A DNA stretch of 64,000 nt, from contig NW_006766885.1 of the NCBI RefSeq assembly GCF_000275845.1, positions 1,534,297 to 1,598,296 on the forward strand. Reading direction: 5' to 3'. This stretch comes from Dichomitus squalens LYAD-421 SS1 (Eukaryota; Basidiomycota; Agaricomycetes; Polyporales; Polyporaceae). Shown here one piece after another: positions 48,013 through 58,973 of the stretch. The position numbers and the translations under genes were made by a program. The notes below the pieces were generated by a model, which was given only the letters and a program-made list of their open reading frames with translations, ran no database searches and had not been told where the DNA came from. The first letter of the stretch is position 1; each line of letters begins with the position of its first letter.

Positions 48013-49175
48013 CTTGAGGGCGACTATTGTAGGCCGTTGCAGCTCGAGACTCGGAGTCGAGTGCTGTCCTGCTACCCGTCAAAAGCTGGGGGTTTACACT
48101 ATATCCTTCCTACCGTTGCTACTTAATGCACATCGTTGTGCGTCTGACGGCAGCCTTCTTTCAACCTCCCAGGGTAGGGAGGCCCGAGTTCTTCCGGAGC
48201 TCGGCATGTGACAGAAGTTAGCATATATGTCGATGTTTGGAAGGCGCGATGCGCAGCATGCGACTATGTACCATATGGGATTCCCTACAGCTTACTCGCG
48301 ACGACCGAGCTTGATGGGAGTAATTTGTCATGTCAATATTTGTTGTCGCAGGCTCCCTGCTTACAAGACAGGACGAGTATGATGGTCGCATGCCCTAATG
48401 GTGCCGCCTTCTTCCTCTTGGGGAATGGGAGGTTGTGTTCATTTCATGGGCTGCGGAACATGAAACAGGCTTGCGAGTGGCGCGATGTGCAGCGCGCACC
48501 GACATCGCGCTGGTTTGCATCTTCACCACGCACCATGAGTATCATTCTCGCTGATGCTGAGGAATCGGGGAGGTTGCGATAATATAGCGCACAGGAAACG
48601 AAAGTGAGGCGATGGAGTCTCGCTTCCCCGAGCTAGTGCACGTGTCAGCTCATCCGTGTTTAGCCTTATGGCATGTCTGACTGCAGCCTCGCGTCTACTG
48701 CATGTCTTCGACTCCCGCGTGAGTATCGTGGTACTGACCTGATGCCCTCGATACTAATACTCTGGTTGACCCAAGTCACTTGAAATTTGAAGCTGTGACT
48801 AAAACTAAATCACTCGACATCATATACTGGTACTACTTGGTCTTTCGTTACCCATCGACATCTCAGCTAAATTGCTTTCTACCAGCTCTCACAAGTCCTC
48901 ACCATCGACTGCACGAGACGAGGTGCATTCCCTCCAACCAACGTCTTTTCCTCTCGTCAAGCACAAGATTCCACATGAGACGGACCCAGACGCATTTGTC
49001 TATCTGCTCACTTTCCACGCTTCGTGGTGGTTTTGTGCATACTCCAGATACCTTTGCACCAGCGACATCTATCATTGTGGTCGGTTTTCGTGCTGACCAA
49101 GGCCCTGGACAGCGAGAGAAGACTAATCCATATGAGAGCAATAACATAACCGAATCTCCTTCAATCCTTCGCTCG
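48013..49175. other. divergent intergenic region, possibly with 5' exon of the next gene
   Basis: 1.2 kb between the decarboxylase-like start and the phosphatase-family gene. The latter lacks a clear start codon, so its first exon may lie here (frames at 48870-49190 are open), but I cannot choose one. Confidence 0.35.
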
Positions 49176-50058
49176 CCCGCGTTCTGACTCGCCAGTTGGA
49201 TAGGCTAATTTGTCTAGTGGGCTCTTCAACTCGCCTCTCCCACACGTCAAGCCATGCTCGTTCCCCTACTGCCTTTCCATCACGGTCCTATTCCTCCTGT
49301 TCCGACCCGGGCGAATATACCGGTCCAACAAAGACTTCCGACGTGCAACACGGCATCCTGCGAAACCTCCCAATCCACGCTTGGTCCCACGAAGCATCGC
49401 GTAGGACGACGGAGTATCATACTCCCTCCAAAGCTACCTCTCACATCGAAATCGTGACATGGAACGTTGACTTCAAGGGACAAGTCGCCGCTGCCGGTCG
49501 AGTGTCCTGCATACTCGACCACCTCAGAGACGTCGTGCTCGAAAACGAGCTGCAGTCGGCTGTGATCCTACTACAGGAACTGAATCAGTTCAGCTTCGCC
49601 AGTGTTCTCGAGCACAGCTGGGTGCGAAAGCATTTCGCCATTACTCCTCCTGACACGAAGAGCTGGCCCTGGCCGCCTCGGTACGGCATTTCCACACTTG
49701 TCTCGCGCCAGCTGCAGGTCGGAGTAGCCTACAACGAGGTATGTAAACCTCTTACGACAACGCTCAGATGCTGCATTTCCGCAAGACTGTCATGGGCCGC
49801 ACTGCGGTGTTCGTCGACGTGTCGCTGCAGCTGTCAGGCGATGAACCTAACTACGCCAAACAAGTCATCCGCATCGCGAATACTCACCTGGAGTCACTCT
49901 CGGACGAGGTGCGTTTTCGCCCGATCCAACTGCGCGCGACTGCGGACCTCCTGCGTGCTCCAGGAGTACATGCCGGAGTGGTGGGAGGCGACATGAACAT
50001 GGTCCTTCCTGTGGACCAAGACATACACGTCGCCGCTGGGCTGGGTGATGCGGGCACG
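49176..50058 (+). repeat. left copy of 883 bp direct repeat flanking gap 2
   Basis: Matches 50198-51080 with an offset of 1022 bp and appears identical throughout. It ends at the first N, as at gap 1. It contains the 5' and central part of an endonuclease/exonuclease/phosphatase gene, truncated by the gap. Confidence 0.9.
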
Positions 50059-50197
50059 NNNNNNNNNNNNNNNNNNNNNNNNNNNNNNNNNNNNNNNNNN
50101 NNNNNNNNNNNNNNNNNNNNNNNNNNNNNNNNNNNNNNNNNNNNNNNNNNNNNNNNNNNNNNNNNNNNNNNNNNNNNNNNNNNNNNNNNNNNNNNNN
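50059..50197. other. assembly gap (139 N)
   Basis: An uninterrupted run of 139 N between two direct copies of an 883 bp segment. Confidence 0.99.
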
Positions 50198-51080
50198 CCC
50201 GCGTTCTGACTCGCCAGTTGGATAGGCTAATTTGTCTAGTGGGCTCTTCAACTCGCCTCTCCCACACGTCAAGCCATGCTCGTTCCCCTACTGCCTTTCC
50301 ATCACGGTCCTATTCCTCCTGTTCCGACCCGGGCGAATATACCGGTCCAACAAAGACTTCCGACGTGCAACACGGCATCCTGCGAAACCTCCCAATCCAC
50401 GCTTGGTCCCACGAAGCATCGCGTAGGACGACGGAGTATCATACTCCCTCCAAAGCTACCTCTCACATCGAAATCGTGACATGGAACGTTGACTTCAAGG
50501 GACAAGTCGCCGCTGCCGGTCGAGTGTCCTGCATACTCGACCACCTCAGAGACGTCGTGCTCGAAAACGAGCTGCAGTCGGCTGTGATCCTACTACAGGA
50601 ACTGAATCAGTTCAGCTTCGCCAGTGTTCTCGAGCACAGCTGGGTGCGAAAGCATTTCGCCATTACTCCTCCTGACACGAAGAGCTGGCCCTGGCCGCCT
50701 CGGTACGGCATTTCCACACTTGTCTCGCGCCAGCTGCAGGTCGGAGTAGCCTACAACGAGGTATGTAAACCTCTTACGACAACGCTCAGATGCTGCATTT
50801 CCGCAAGACTGTCATGGGCCGCACTGCGGTGTTCGTCGACGTGTCGCTGCAGCTGTCAGGCGATGAACCTAACTACGCCAAACAAGTCATCCGCATCGCG
50901 AATACTCACCTGGAGTCACTCTCGGACGAGGTGCGTTTTCGCCCGATCCAACTGCGCGCGACTGCGGACCTCCTGCGTGCTCCAGGAGTACATGCCGGAG
51001 TGGTGGGAGGCGACATGAACATGGTCCTTCCTGTGGACCAAGACATACACGTCGCCGCTGGGCTGGGTGATGCGGGCACG
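50198..51080 (+). repeat. right copy of 883 bp direct repeat flanking gap 2
   Basis: Counterpart of 49176-50058. It runs directly on into the unique 3' end of the EEP gene. Confidence 0.9.
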
Positions 51081-51299
51081 GATGGGCCCGACTCGCTCAC
51101 GTGGGGGTTCCAACCTCGGTCAGGGCGTTGGGCCGCCAAGAGAATGGACCGCGTATTCTACACTCCCTCACCTGGGTTCGTCGTCGAGCCTGTGAAGGTG
51201 ATCGGGAAGGGCCTGACAACAGCAGACGGTCGATGGGCGAGCGACCACTACGGCCTTTTGACCAGGATCGGTCTGCGACAGACCGAGACTTGGCAATAG
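50198..51299 (+). CDS. endonuclease/exonuclease/phosphatase (EEP) family protein
   Basis: EEP-fold metal-dependent phosphodiesterase; DNA repair nucleases and TDP2 belong here. The visible motifs are IEIVTWNVDFKG (first metal-site Asn), SAVILLQELNQF (catalytic Glu), RYGISTLVSRQL, then after a short intron (near 50760-50790) IANTHLESLSDE, the block GVVGGDMNMVLP with the catalytic Asp and Asn, MDRVFY, and a terminal ASDHYGLLTRI with the catalytic His. All key residues are present. The stop is at 51297-51299. No in-frame ATG precedes the domain in the exon: the open frame begins after a stop near 49144 (in the left copy), so a spliced 5' exon is needed. The feature covers the complete right copy; the left copy at 49176-50058 supplies the upstream continuation. 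Confidence 0.8.
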
Positions 51300-51708
51300 A
51301 CTCTCCGCCGGGCGAGCAAGGAGGGAGAGAACTCCAGTTCAATACTTCAGGTAATCAAGTCTAACAACCCAACCTGTCATAGAGATCGGCACGCGACAAG
51401 CTTGAGGAGGTGACTACCGACGGTCAGTGGTACCATGACTGCTGATTAGATGGGAAGACTACTAGTACCCTCATTTCACGCCTTTCGATTCGGGTGTCGT
51501 GCAGCGCATGTCACAAGGAAGGCATGCCAGTACTCGATATCCCCCCGACTGAATGCCTGCGCCGCCGCATAACCTTTTGTAACCGATACTACTCATGTCA
51601 ATGACACAACGTCAGAAGCGTGTCACAGAATCAGAATGCATGGCTCTATACTACACGGACACAGAAGGGCGACACCTAGTACAAGACGATGACATATGTA
51701 CACTAGAT
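51300..51708. other. convergent intergenic spacer
   Basis: About 0.4 kb between the EEP stop and the WD40 stop. Nothing recognised. Confidence 0.5.
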
Positions 51709-52692
51709 CTAGAATTCGTCTGCAATGACTTGATCTAATCGTCTGATGAAATCAGTCCCATCGGCTGCTCCAGACGACAATGTCTTGCCGTCCGGGGAGA
51801 ACGCTACGTGCCACACCTGTCCCTGATGTTCGAAGAACGTCGCAATACACGACCCATTACTTGTCCTCCACAACCGCACCGTCTTGTCCCAGAATGCCGA
51901 TGCGATGTACCTCCCACATGGAGAGAAGCGCGCTGCATGGACCAAACTGGAGTGTCCGTCCAGTGACATGATCACGACGCCAGTGGATGCGTCCCAGATG
52001 TTTGCTGTCTGGTCCCACGTCGCAGACAGCAACAAGCTCCCGTCCGGGGAGAACTCCATATTCGATGCCCATTCTGTATGCTGCTGTAAGACGAGGATCG
52101 GCTCCCCCGACTCCACATCCCAGATCCGCACTGTGTGGTCGCGCGACGTGGTGGCGAGGCGTGTGCTCCCCGGGTCAAACGCGGCGGCATTGAGCCAATA
52201 CCTATGCCCCGGAAAGACTTTGTGCAGCGTGCCTGACGCGACATCCCATATACAGTAGTGGTCATCCACGCCTTTAGAAGCGAGCCAGCGTCCGTCGGGA
52301 GAGAATTGAACAAACCGAATCCAGAACTCGTGCCCGCCATCGCAGAGATGGAGCAGCTGGAATGTCTTCGTGTCCCAGAGACGGACCGTCCTGTCGACAC
52401 CCCCCGATGCGATCATGGTACCGTCAGGAGACCAGGCGCAACTGAGGACTTTATTCGTGTGCTCTGCGATTGTTGCGACTAGACGTGCATCCTGTTTCAG
52501 ATCCCAGAAGACGACCTTCCCGTCGTGGCTGGCAGACGCGAGGAATCTGCTGTCCGGGGAAAATAAGAGAGAATTGACGTCGCCGTAGTGAGCCACCCAT
52601 TCATGGCACAGCTGTCCATCCGGGTCCCAGAGGATGATGGTGTTATCCTCTGACCCGCTCGCGATCCACTTGCTGTCCGGGGAAACGCTCAT
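51709..52692 (-). CDS. WD40 repeat protein, likely C-terminal part of an F-box-like/WD40 gene
   Basis: A single open frame of 327 codons from ATG 52692 with about eight WD40 repeats, a complete propeller: the repeats end NTIILWD, GKVVFWD, RTVRLWD, HYCIWD, HTVRIWD, QTANIWD, KTVRLWR and a degenerate last one. The frame is already inside a first repeat at the ATG (SVSPDSKWIASGSEDN), and in-frame sequence (SLQSA) continues just upstream to a TTAG acceptor-like site. So the ATG is probably internal and the exon is joined to sequence upstream. The F-box-like gene ending at 52750 is the natural partner: its last codons precede a gtaagc donor with a branch-like ttctgac and this acceptor, although the simple join changes frame. 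Confidence 0.8.
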   Translation of the reverse strand: MSVSPDSKWIASGSEDNTIILWDPDGQLCHEWVAHYGDVNSLLFSPDSRFLASASHDGKVVFWDLKQDARLVATIAEHTNKVLSCAWSPDGTMIASGGVDRTVRLWDTKTFQLLHLCDGGHEFWIRFVQFSPDGRWLASKGVDDHYCIWDVASGTLHKVFPGHRYWLNAAAFDPGSTRLATTSRDHTVRIWDVESGEPILVLQQHTEWASNMEFSPDGSLLLSATWDQTANIWDASTGVVIMSLDGHSSLVHAARFSPCGRYIASAFWDKTVRLWRTSNGSCIATFFEHQGQVWHVAFSPDGKTLSSGAADGTDFIRRLDQVIADEF

Positions 52693-52749
52693 GGCCGACT
52701 GCAGCGACTAAGGAGTTGGTCAGCCGTGCCATGGACAGCACATCCGAAG

Positions 52750-53940
52750 TCAGAAAAGTTCAAGCTTACTTGATTTGCATGCAACGATCAGTTTCTCGCT
52801 ATCACGCAATGCCGGAAAAAGTTGACCAAGCTCTTGAATCCAAAGACGCTGCCTGGCAGTCACCGAGGATGATACCAGGAACGACAGCCGCTGTCGACAG
52901 AATGTGGAGAGGGCCGCTTCCAGCTTCGAGCATACATCAATCCAGTTGGTGTTTTGCAAATTCTTGCCTCTAAACCGCTGATTGAGGATGCCTCGATGGG
53001 TCACAAGGAAGTGCACAGAGACGTCCTCTAGACTTGGGGGGCGGAAATTCTTGAGAAATTCGGTCACTTCCTCTATAATATCCGCCCCTTCGCCAAGCTC
53101 CAATTCAATTGTAAGGGTATGCAACCGCTTCCATTGAGACGGCATCGTGAAAGCGGGGGGAATGTCTGAGTCAGAGGTCAGTTGCGGATTGATTGCTAGC
53201 CAGACCACGCACCATCAAGTTGTCCTGTCAACATTAAGGTCTGCAAAGTGCACCGAGCGCATTCAAGTAGCAACAGAGTTACCGTTTCATCTACGCCAGA
53301 ATAAATCTATGAAGGTGCCGTCAGACATTCCAAGCAAACACTGCTGAAATTTCCCATCCATGCTCACTTTGATGGTCTCCAATCGAGGTTGTTTGGATAA
53401 CTTGCGTTTCACCACGTCAATGGCCGATGCGTTCGTCGGCGGGATCTTGACTAGGACATCCTGACAAATGATCTCCGTCGCATTTGGAAAGGCGAGAACC
53501 AGGCGGAAAAAGTCCGAATATGTCGTGAAGGAGAGATGGTCGAGCGATAAGGTTCGAATGCGCTCTCCGTACACTCGGTAGCAGCTGAGGGCCGATGGGT
53601 GGAGATCCACCACAGGCCGATCTGCTGGACGCGCGTACTCCCCAAATCTACGGATGATGAATCGGAGTGTGGAAATGTTGGGAAGGATTCTGATGAGGGG
53701 GAAGGGTAGAAAGTCGATGGGGCATACAAAGAGTGATTGTATGAGGGATAGAAATTCGCTCTTCGCTTGGAGGAAGTCGCAGAAGGCGAAAACCTCATCC
53801 TTCGCGTGGAAATGACAACTCTCCATCATGAACAAGAGAGTACGAGGACGTAGCTGCCGACAGGTGAGAGAAAAGCTGCGCAGGATGACGAAGTGGTCAA
53901 TGACCCTTTCAAGGACTTCCCAGGGAAGTACGAGTGACAT
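52750..53940 (-). CDS. F-box-like protein, likely N-terminal part of the WD40 gene
   Basis: From ATG 53940 the protein opens with a short F-box-like motif, LVLPWEVLERVIDHF, then SFSLTCRQLRPRTL, as in polypore F-box-like families; an alternative in-frame ATG is at 54045. The first exon carries leucine-rich, LRR-like text (LPNISTLRFIIRRFG, RIRTLSLDHLSF, LVLAFPNATEIIC). A second exon (about 53210-53306) gives IYSGVDETVTLLLLECARCT and LQTLMLTGQLD. A third gives SQWKRLHTLTIELELGEGAD, VTEFLKNFRPPSLEDVSV, and ends near DSEKLIVACKS. The frame stays open a few codons past a gtaagc donor to a stop at 52750. Exon 2 is almost identical in DNA to that of the gene at 62792, though exon 1 is strongly diverged. 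Confidence 0.7.
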
Positions 53941-55007
53941 TGAGAGTGGAGAACGCAGGACTAGATAGTACGTGAAATGGTTGGCAGACCGAGAGGAGGG
54001 AGCGTCGTACTCACTACTTAGCTTCACGATGTTGCGAGGAACCATGGGGCGGAGGGCACTCTGCTAAGCACCCGAGTATCATGTTGAGCGCGAGAAGCAC
54101 AGCATGCATAGGATCGAAGAAGGCTCAATTTAGACACGTGTTTGGTGATGCATGCAAGTTAAGCTTCGCTCATTTATCGGTCGGGGCACGGCTGGCAGAG
54201 CATCCCGGATAAGGTATGCGGAGCTATGTCGTCGGTCCGGACATAACCCGATTCCTGCAAAGTAAAATGTCCAGTTGCATTGCAAGTCCGAGAGATGGTT
54301 GGTCACATGGCACATAGCTTTCGGGTAGCACAGCCGGCGTGAGTCTGCACTGCACCCGTGTATAGGGGGATTCTTGAAGATTGACAGCGTCCTAGGTGCA
54401 GTGTAAGTAGACAGCGGGCTGTGTTACCAGTGGAAAGGGTCCTTCGAGGCAGGAAATGATACGCCTACCGTTCGGTGGGTCGCAGGACCGGACGACTCCA
54501 CGTCCACTCTTCCAAGTTTGACGATGGATCTTGTCATCCCCTTGCAGTATCCGTATTCTGTCAAGGATCGCATACTCATACTCGGCCACAGCTTTGTGAC
54601 AGACACAAGAGTTGAGCAGTCAAGGGAGCGCCTGGCCCTCCCACGACATGCGACGGTAGAGATGAAGCGGGGGCACTTACATCTTCTCTGGTACAACAAG
54701 CCTACCTGAAAGCGGGGCATGTTCCAAGTATACACACTCTTCGCGATAGTCGCCTCTTCTGGTCGTCGAGCACCTCCCTACCTCAACTTCATATTCAATA
54801 GTCTTTGACGATCCCGTATGCGGCCTCCTTAAAATCACCATGCCCTTCGCGAGGACCTCCTTCGAAGAGTGGGCGAAGAAACGGGGGAAGGACTCCCTTG
54901 AGAAGTATTCTAGAATCATTTACAAAACAGAATTAATAGGACATCAATCGGGTTGCGATAGGGTGAGCATGACAATAGTATACAGTTCACGGACATCCAC
55001 GAGTGAT
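53941..55007. other. intergenic with weak coding trace
   Basis: About 1 kb between the F-box-like start and the GH16 stop, both minus. Minus-strand frames at 54392-54919 have protein-like pieces (FPRFFAHSSKEVLAKGMV; YEVEVGRCSTTRRGDYREE) but no recognised domain and no definite splice model. This may be a small unknown gene or relic. Confidence 0.3.
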
Positions 55008-56298
55008 TCATGCGCCTAGACGCGTGTATATGTGCATCGCGTTGACCTCCCAGTACGCGTTCTGGAACGCCGCCGGGTTGTTGTTCACGTCTACGAGAGA
55101 GAAGCGTCCATGAGCCTCTGCACATAGCCCCTATACGAAAACTCACAGTCAACGCAGCTTGTACCCGGACAGCCAGAAGTCGCGTAGGTGTTTCCTGCCC
55201 AGTCGCCCTAATACAAACAGGCCGCAGTCAGCGCTCAATAAACCCCGTGCCGCAATTCGTAGCACACTGACACAGAACGTCAAGTCGAAGATCAGGTTGT
55301 GCGCGTCGAAGTGCTCCTCGTAGTCGCAATTGCTCCCGAACTCGAACTTCGCATCCGGCACGCCCCACAGCGCGGTGGGGAACACCCTCGCGGGCCCGAA
55401 CAGGTCCGTCGTCGGCGGGAGCTTCACCTCCCAGGGCACGGCGGGGTCCCAGCGGTTCCAGAACCAGACGCTGACGCCCTCGTACTTGGTGCGCACGATC
55501 ACGTAGTACCCTCCGTCGTATTGATTGAAGAGCGCGCCGTACGAAAGCGGGTCGGCGTACTGCACGCCGCAGCCTTGGTTGGAGTTGACGTTGGTGTCGC
55601 AGTCGAGGGAGGACGCGATTCTGGTTGTTTTTCCCGGACCGCCCTAGTCAGACGTCGCCGCGTGAAGAGATGGCAGGAGTGTCTTACCCGGACATCCTAC
55701 GGCGCGGCGCCATCGTGCAGCTCGGGGACGTGTGGAGGGACGAGAGATTCTCGTCGCTCAGGTTGACGCCTGCACAAATGGTTTGAGCACCCGTCCGTGA
55801 CGGCGGCGTTGCGGCCATACCTTCAATGATATCGATCTCGCCTCCTTTTGGCCATGGTCCTGCCTGGCTCAAGGACCAGAAAGCGGGCCAAGTCGCGCAT
55901 CCCTCGGGCATGTGTTGCAGGTCAAGGATGATCACCGCTTCGGAAAACGCCTCGACGGATTGGATGCGTACGCTGCTCCGTCCTCGGGGCGCGGATGCGG
56001 GCACAACGTTGATTGAATCGGCGCGCATCACGAACTTGCTGTCGGACGCTGCGGCACGGAGTTCACTAGCGACAGTTTAGGGCATGCGCAAAGCGTGCTT
56101 ACCGAACGAGAGGTTGCGTTGTAATGCAGTAGCTTGGTCAACGTAGTCGACGCGTCCGTGTGTGGGGTCATCTAGGGTCTGCCAAGTCCAGTGCTCGAGG
56201 AAGTCGCGCCCGGTGTACGACGTTTTGAAGAAATAGTCGGCCCTAGCCAGAGGGATGAGGAGGGACCCGAGAGGGAGAAGAGCATATCCAGTACGCAT
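55008..56298 (-). CDS. secreted GH16 endo-1,3(4)-beta-glucanase-like enzyme
   Basis: Glycoside hydrolase family 16, laminarinase type, which cuts beta-1,3(4)-glucans of fungal or plant walls. ATG 56298 starts a signal peptide ([18 protein letters not shown]). Then [20 protein letters not shown] and [16 protein letters not shown]; after introns [39 protein letters not shown], and the catalytic GGEIDIIEG with nucleophile and acid/base Glu. Next comes [19 protein letters not shown], the hallmark of the basidiomycete subfamily. Later exons give [60 protein letters not shown], and the terminal [20 protein letters not shown]. The stop is at 55008-55010. About 320 residues, normal for the group. It is divergent from the protease gene. 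Confidence 0.9.
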
Positions 56299-56956
56299 CG
56301 TGGTACGGGTTGCGCAGGGCGCGACGAGGTTCGTTGGTGGCCAGGCGGAGGTAGGGCCGGACGCCAAGCAAGACGGCGAAGGCAGCACAGGATAAGAGGA
56401 ATATAGGCCCGATGAACACGCTCCCGCCCGAGCATGACCGCCGTTGGAGAGCAGAGGCTGACATGGCGCCTCAATTCGCCTCCCGTCTGATCTTGCTGCC
56501 TGTCACAGTGAGCGCACTTTGAGCAGACTCACTGGCGGCAGAGTTACGAGAGGTTGTGGTCACGATGAAAGCTCAAAGACGCCCAGGACCATGCGCCGAG
56601 ATGTGCAGTATCAATCCGACAGCTCAGCCTCAGGCCGCACAGAGCCCACTGCGTCGTCCCATCGGGAGTCGATCTGGGACAGACCCGGGTCATTGCAAAA
56701 CCTGGGGATGAGGATGTGTGAAGAGCGCAGTAAGGTCAACCAGTTGCCAAGCTCGATCCAACTCGGCTGATGCTCAGATCTTGATCTCGATCCTCCCTTT
56801 CTTCGAGTGCTCCGAATATGGCAGGCGTTCAGGATCGCGGACATCCAGTCAGCCTCTGAGCTTCCGACATGGCCTCATAATGCCTCCGTTTCGCTCTCTT
56901 CTCCAGTTCTCCCTCTTGCTTTCCTTCGGTGGTGCCTGGCGCACACCGCTCTCGTC
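56299..56956. promoter_or_regulatory. divergent promoter interval GH16 / aspartic protease
   Basis: 658 bp between two divergent secreted-hydrolase genes; coordinated control is possible. Nothing else stands out. Confidence 0.4.
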
Positions 56957-58864
56957 ATGTTGTCTTATCTTGTTTTGCTGATCAGCACCCTGTCGTTCCT
57001 TCGCGCACTCCCCGTCTATGCAACGCCGGTCCGTCATGCTGCGACCACTTTCCACATAGATGTCAGACAGCCCGAAAACACAACGATGACGGGCACACAA
57101 GCCATCGGGAACGTGACCGTCTTCAACCCGGCCCCTGTCGTACGTCCCGCGCAACCCTACCCTAACCCGTGTACTGACAGCGAACCAGACGCGCGAGCTC
57201 AACGCCATCTTCTACAAGTACGCCAAAGCCCAGCAGTTCCTCCAAGGCATCGACGTCCACCCAGAGACCCACCCCGAAGCCGGCTACCCCCAATTCGTAC
57301 CCCCAGACACCAGCGGAGCGCTCCTAACCAACATCCAGGCGTCGCCCTCCCAGCCCGACTCGTCCGACCCTGATTCCCCATCCGCGCCCTCGTCCACCCC
57401 AAAGCTCCTCCACGCCCTCACCGGCCCCGGCGACGACACCCCGAACATCATCGGCATGCCCCCCATGGCGCCCGGGACGATCCAGATGCCGCTCAAGGAC
57501 TACATCTCGGGTGCGATGGACGTCCTCTACTACGGCCCGCTCAACTTTGGCTCCCCGCCCCAGAGCTTGACCGTCGACATCGACACCGGGTCCGCGGACC
57601 TGTGGGTGCCGGAGGGGTGCCAGGGATGCGGGAACGACCAGTTTTTCTCCAAGCAGAGCTCGACGTTCAGGCGGTCTACGACGCGCTGTGCCATAACCTA
57701 CGTGCGTCCATTCGTCAGCCCCAATGCTAGAAGTAGACAGTGCTGACCATACGAGAACAGGGCTCGGGCAAAGTCTCGGGCACGCTCGCGACGGATATCG
57801 TCGGGCTCGGCACGGCGTCCGTCAGCGGGCAGACGTTCTGCGCCGTGCGCAAGGAGTCCTCGGACCTCAACGACGAGCCGAACAGCGGGCTGCTTGGCAT
57901 GGCGTTCGGGAGCATCGCACAGTCGGGCAAGGCGACCTTCTTCGAGAACCTCCTCGCCCAGAAGCAGCTCGCCCAGAGCGTCTTCTCTGTGCACCTCACC
58001 CGCACGCGCGAGACGGGCTCGCAGGTGTGCTTCGGGTGCTACGACGCGACGAAGGCGATGGGCCCTGTTAGGTGGAATTCAGTGATCTCGCGCGTGAGTC
58101 ACCGGTGAACATATTGTAAGGTAGCTGGAGCTCACAGCAAGCGCAGACGTACTGGTCGATCGCCATGGACGGGCTGTCAGTGAACAAGACGCTGTCCGTT
58201 TCTGCGAACCTCACGGCGGTAAGGTGCACAGTCGCTAGCTAGCCGCGTACTGAACAGGACCTTCGTCGCAGGCAATCGACACTGGAACGACGTTGATATA
58301 CCTGCCCAGCGGGGTAGCGGACGATTTTTACGCCCTGGTACGTGCACATCGAACCCGCATCTGAATCTACTCGAACTGTTCCGGGACAGATACCAGGATC
58401 AGCATCGGCGATGCAATACGGAGCGGGCAAGCGGCTCACCAGAATACTTGATTCCGTAGCTAATAATAATACGACAGGGTTCTATACCGTCCCATGCGAC
58501 ACGACAGTGACTGTAGCCCTCATCCTGAACGGCGAAACGTTCTCAATCTATCCCAGCGACTTCAATCTGGGGCGGACCGACGTTGACTCGAAGTAGGTGA
58601 TCTACGCCAGACCTGCCAATGTGGCTGCTGACGGCGAGGGTGACGTAGCGACTGCGTCGGAGGAATCCTCGCGCTGGGCAACGGCTTCCCGCAGAACCTC
58701 GCGATCATAGGAGACGAGTTTTTGAAATCCTGTAAGCCGCGCGCATACAAGCGTGCTCGATTCAACTGCCTACCAGCGTGGTCTGACTGCCGTTTTCGAC
58801 AGGGTACTCGGTCTTCGACTATTCCGGGAGAGTGGGATTCGCGCGGAGTATCAATAACGGCTAG
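56957..58864 (+). CDS. secreted pepsin-type (A1) aspartic protease
   Basis: ATG 56957 begins a signal peptide (LSYLVLLISTLSFLRALPVY). A propeptide of about 170 residues follows, with a Ser/Pro/Asp-rich stretch. The mature enzyme starts around MDVLYYGPLNFGSPPQSLTV. The first catalytic motif is DIDTGSADLWVP and the second AIDTGTTLIYLP. The flap Tyr is in CAITYGSGKVSGT. Other family blocks are SGLLGMAFGSIAQS, VCFGCYDATKA, GFYTVPCD, and GFPQNLAIIGDEFLKS spliced to WYSVFDYSGRVGFARSINNG before the stop at 58862. Introns lie near 57139-57183, 57701-57760, 58093-58144, 58219-58271, 58338-58395, 58595-58650 and 58732-58797. Both catalytic Asp residues and the flap Tyr are intact, so activity is expected. 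About 520 residues. Confidence 0.88.
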
Positions 58865-58973
58865 CGCAACATGGCATGCCTGCTTCCAGCGGTGGCCTGG
58901 TCGCAGCGTTTGGGGAGTAAATTATTACGACTTGGATTCATTTCATGTACTCTGCTCTCCATGAGTCACTCAG

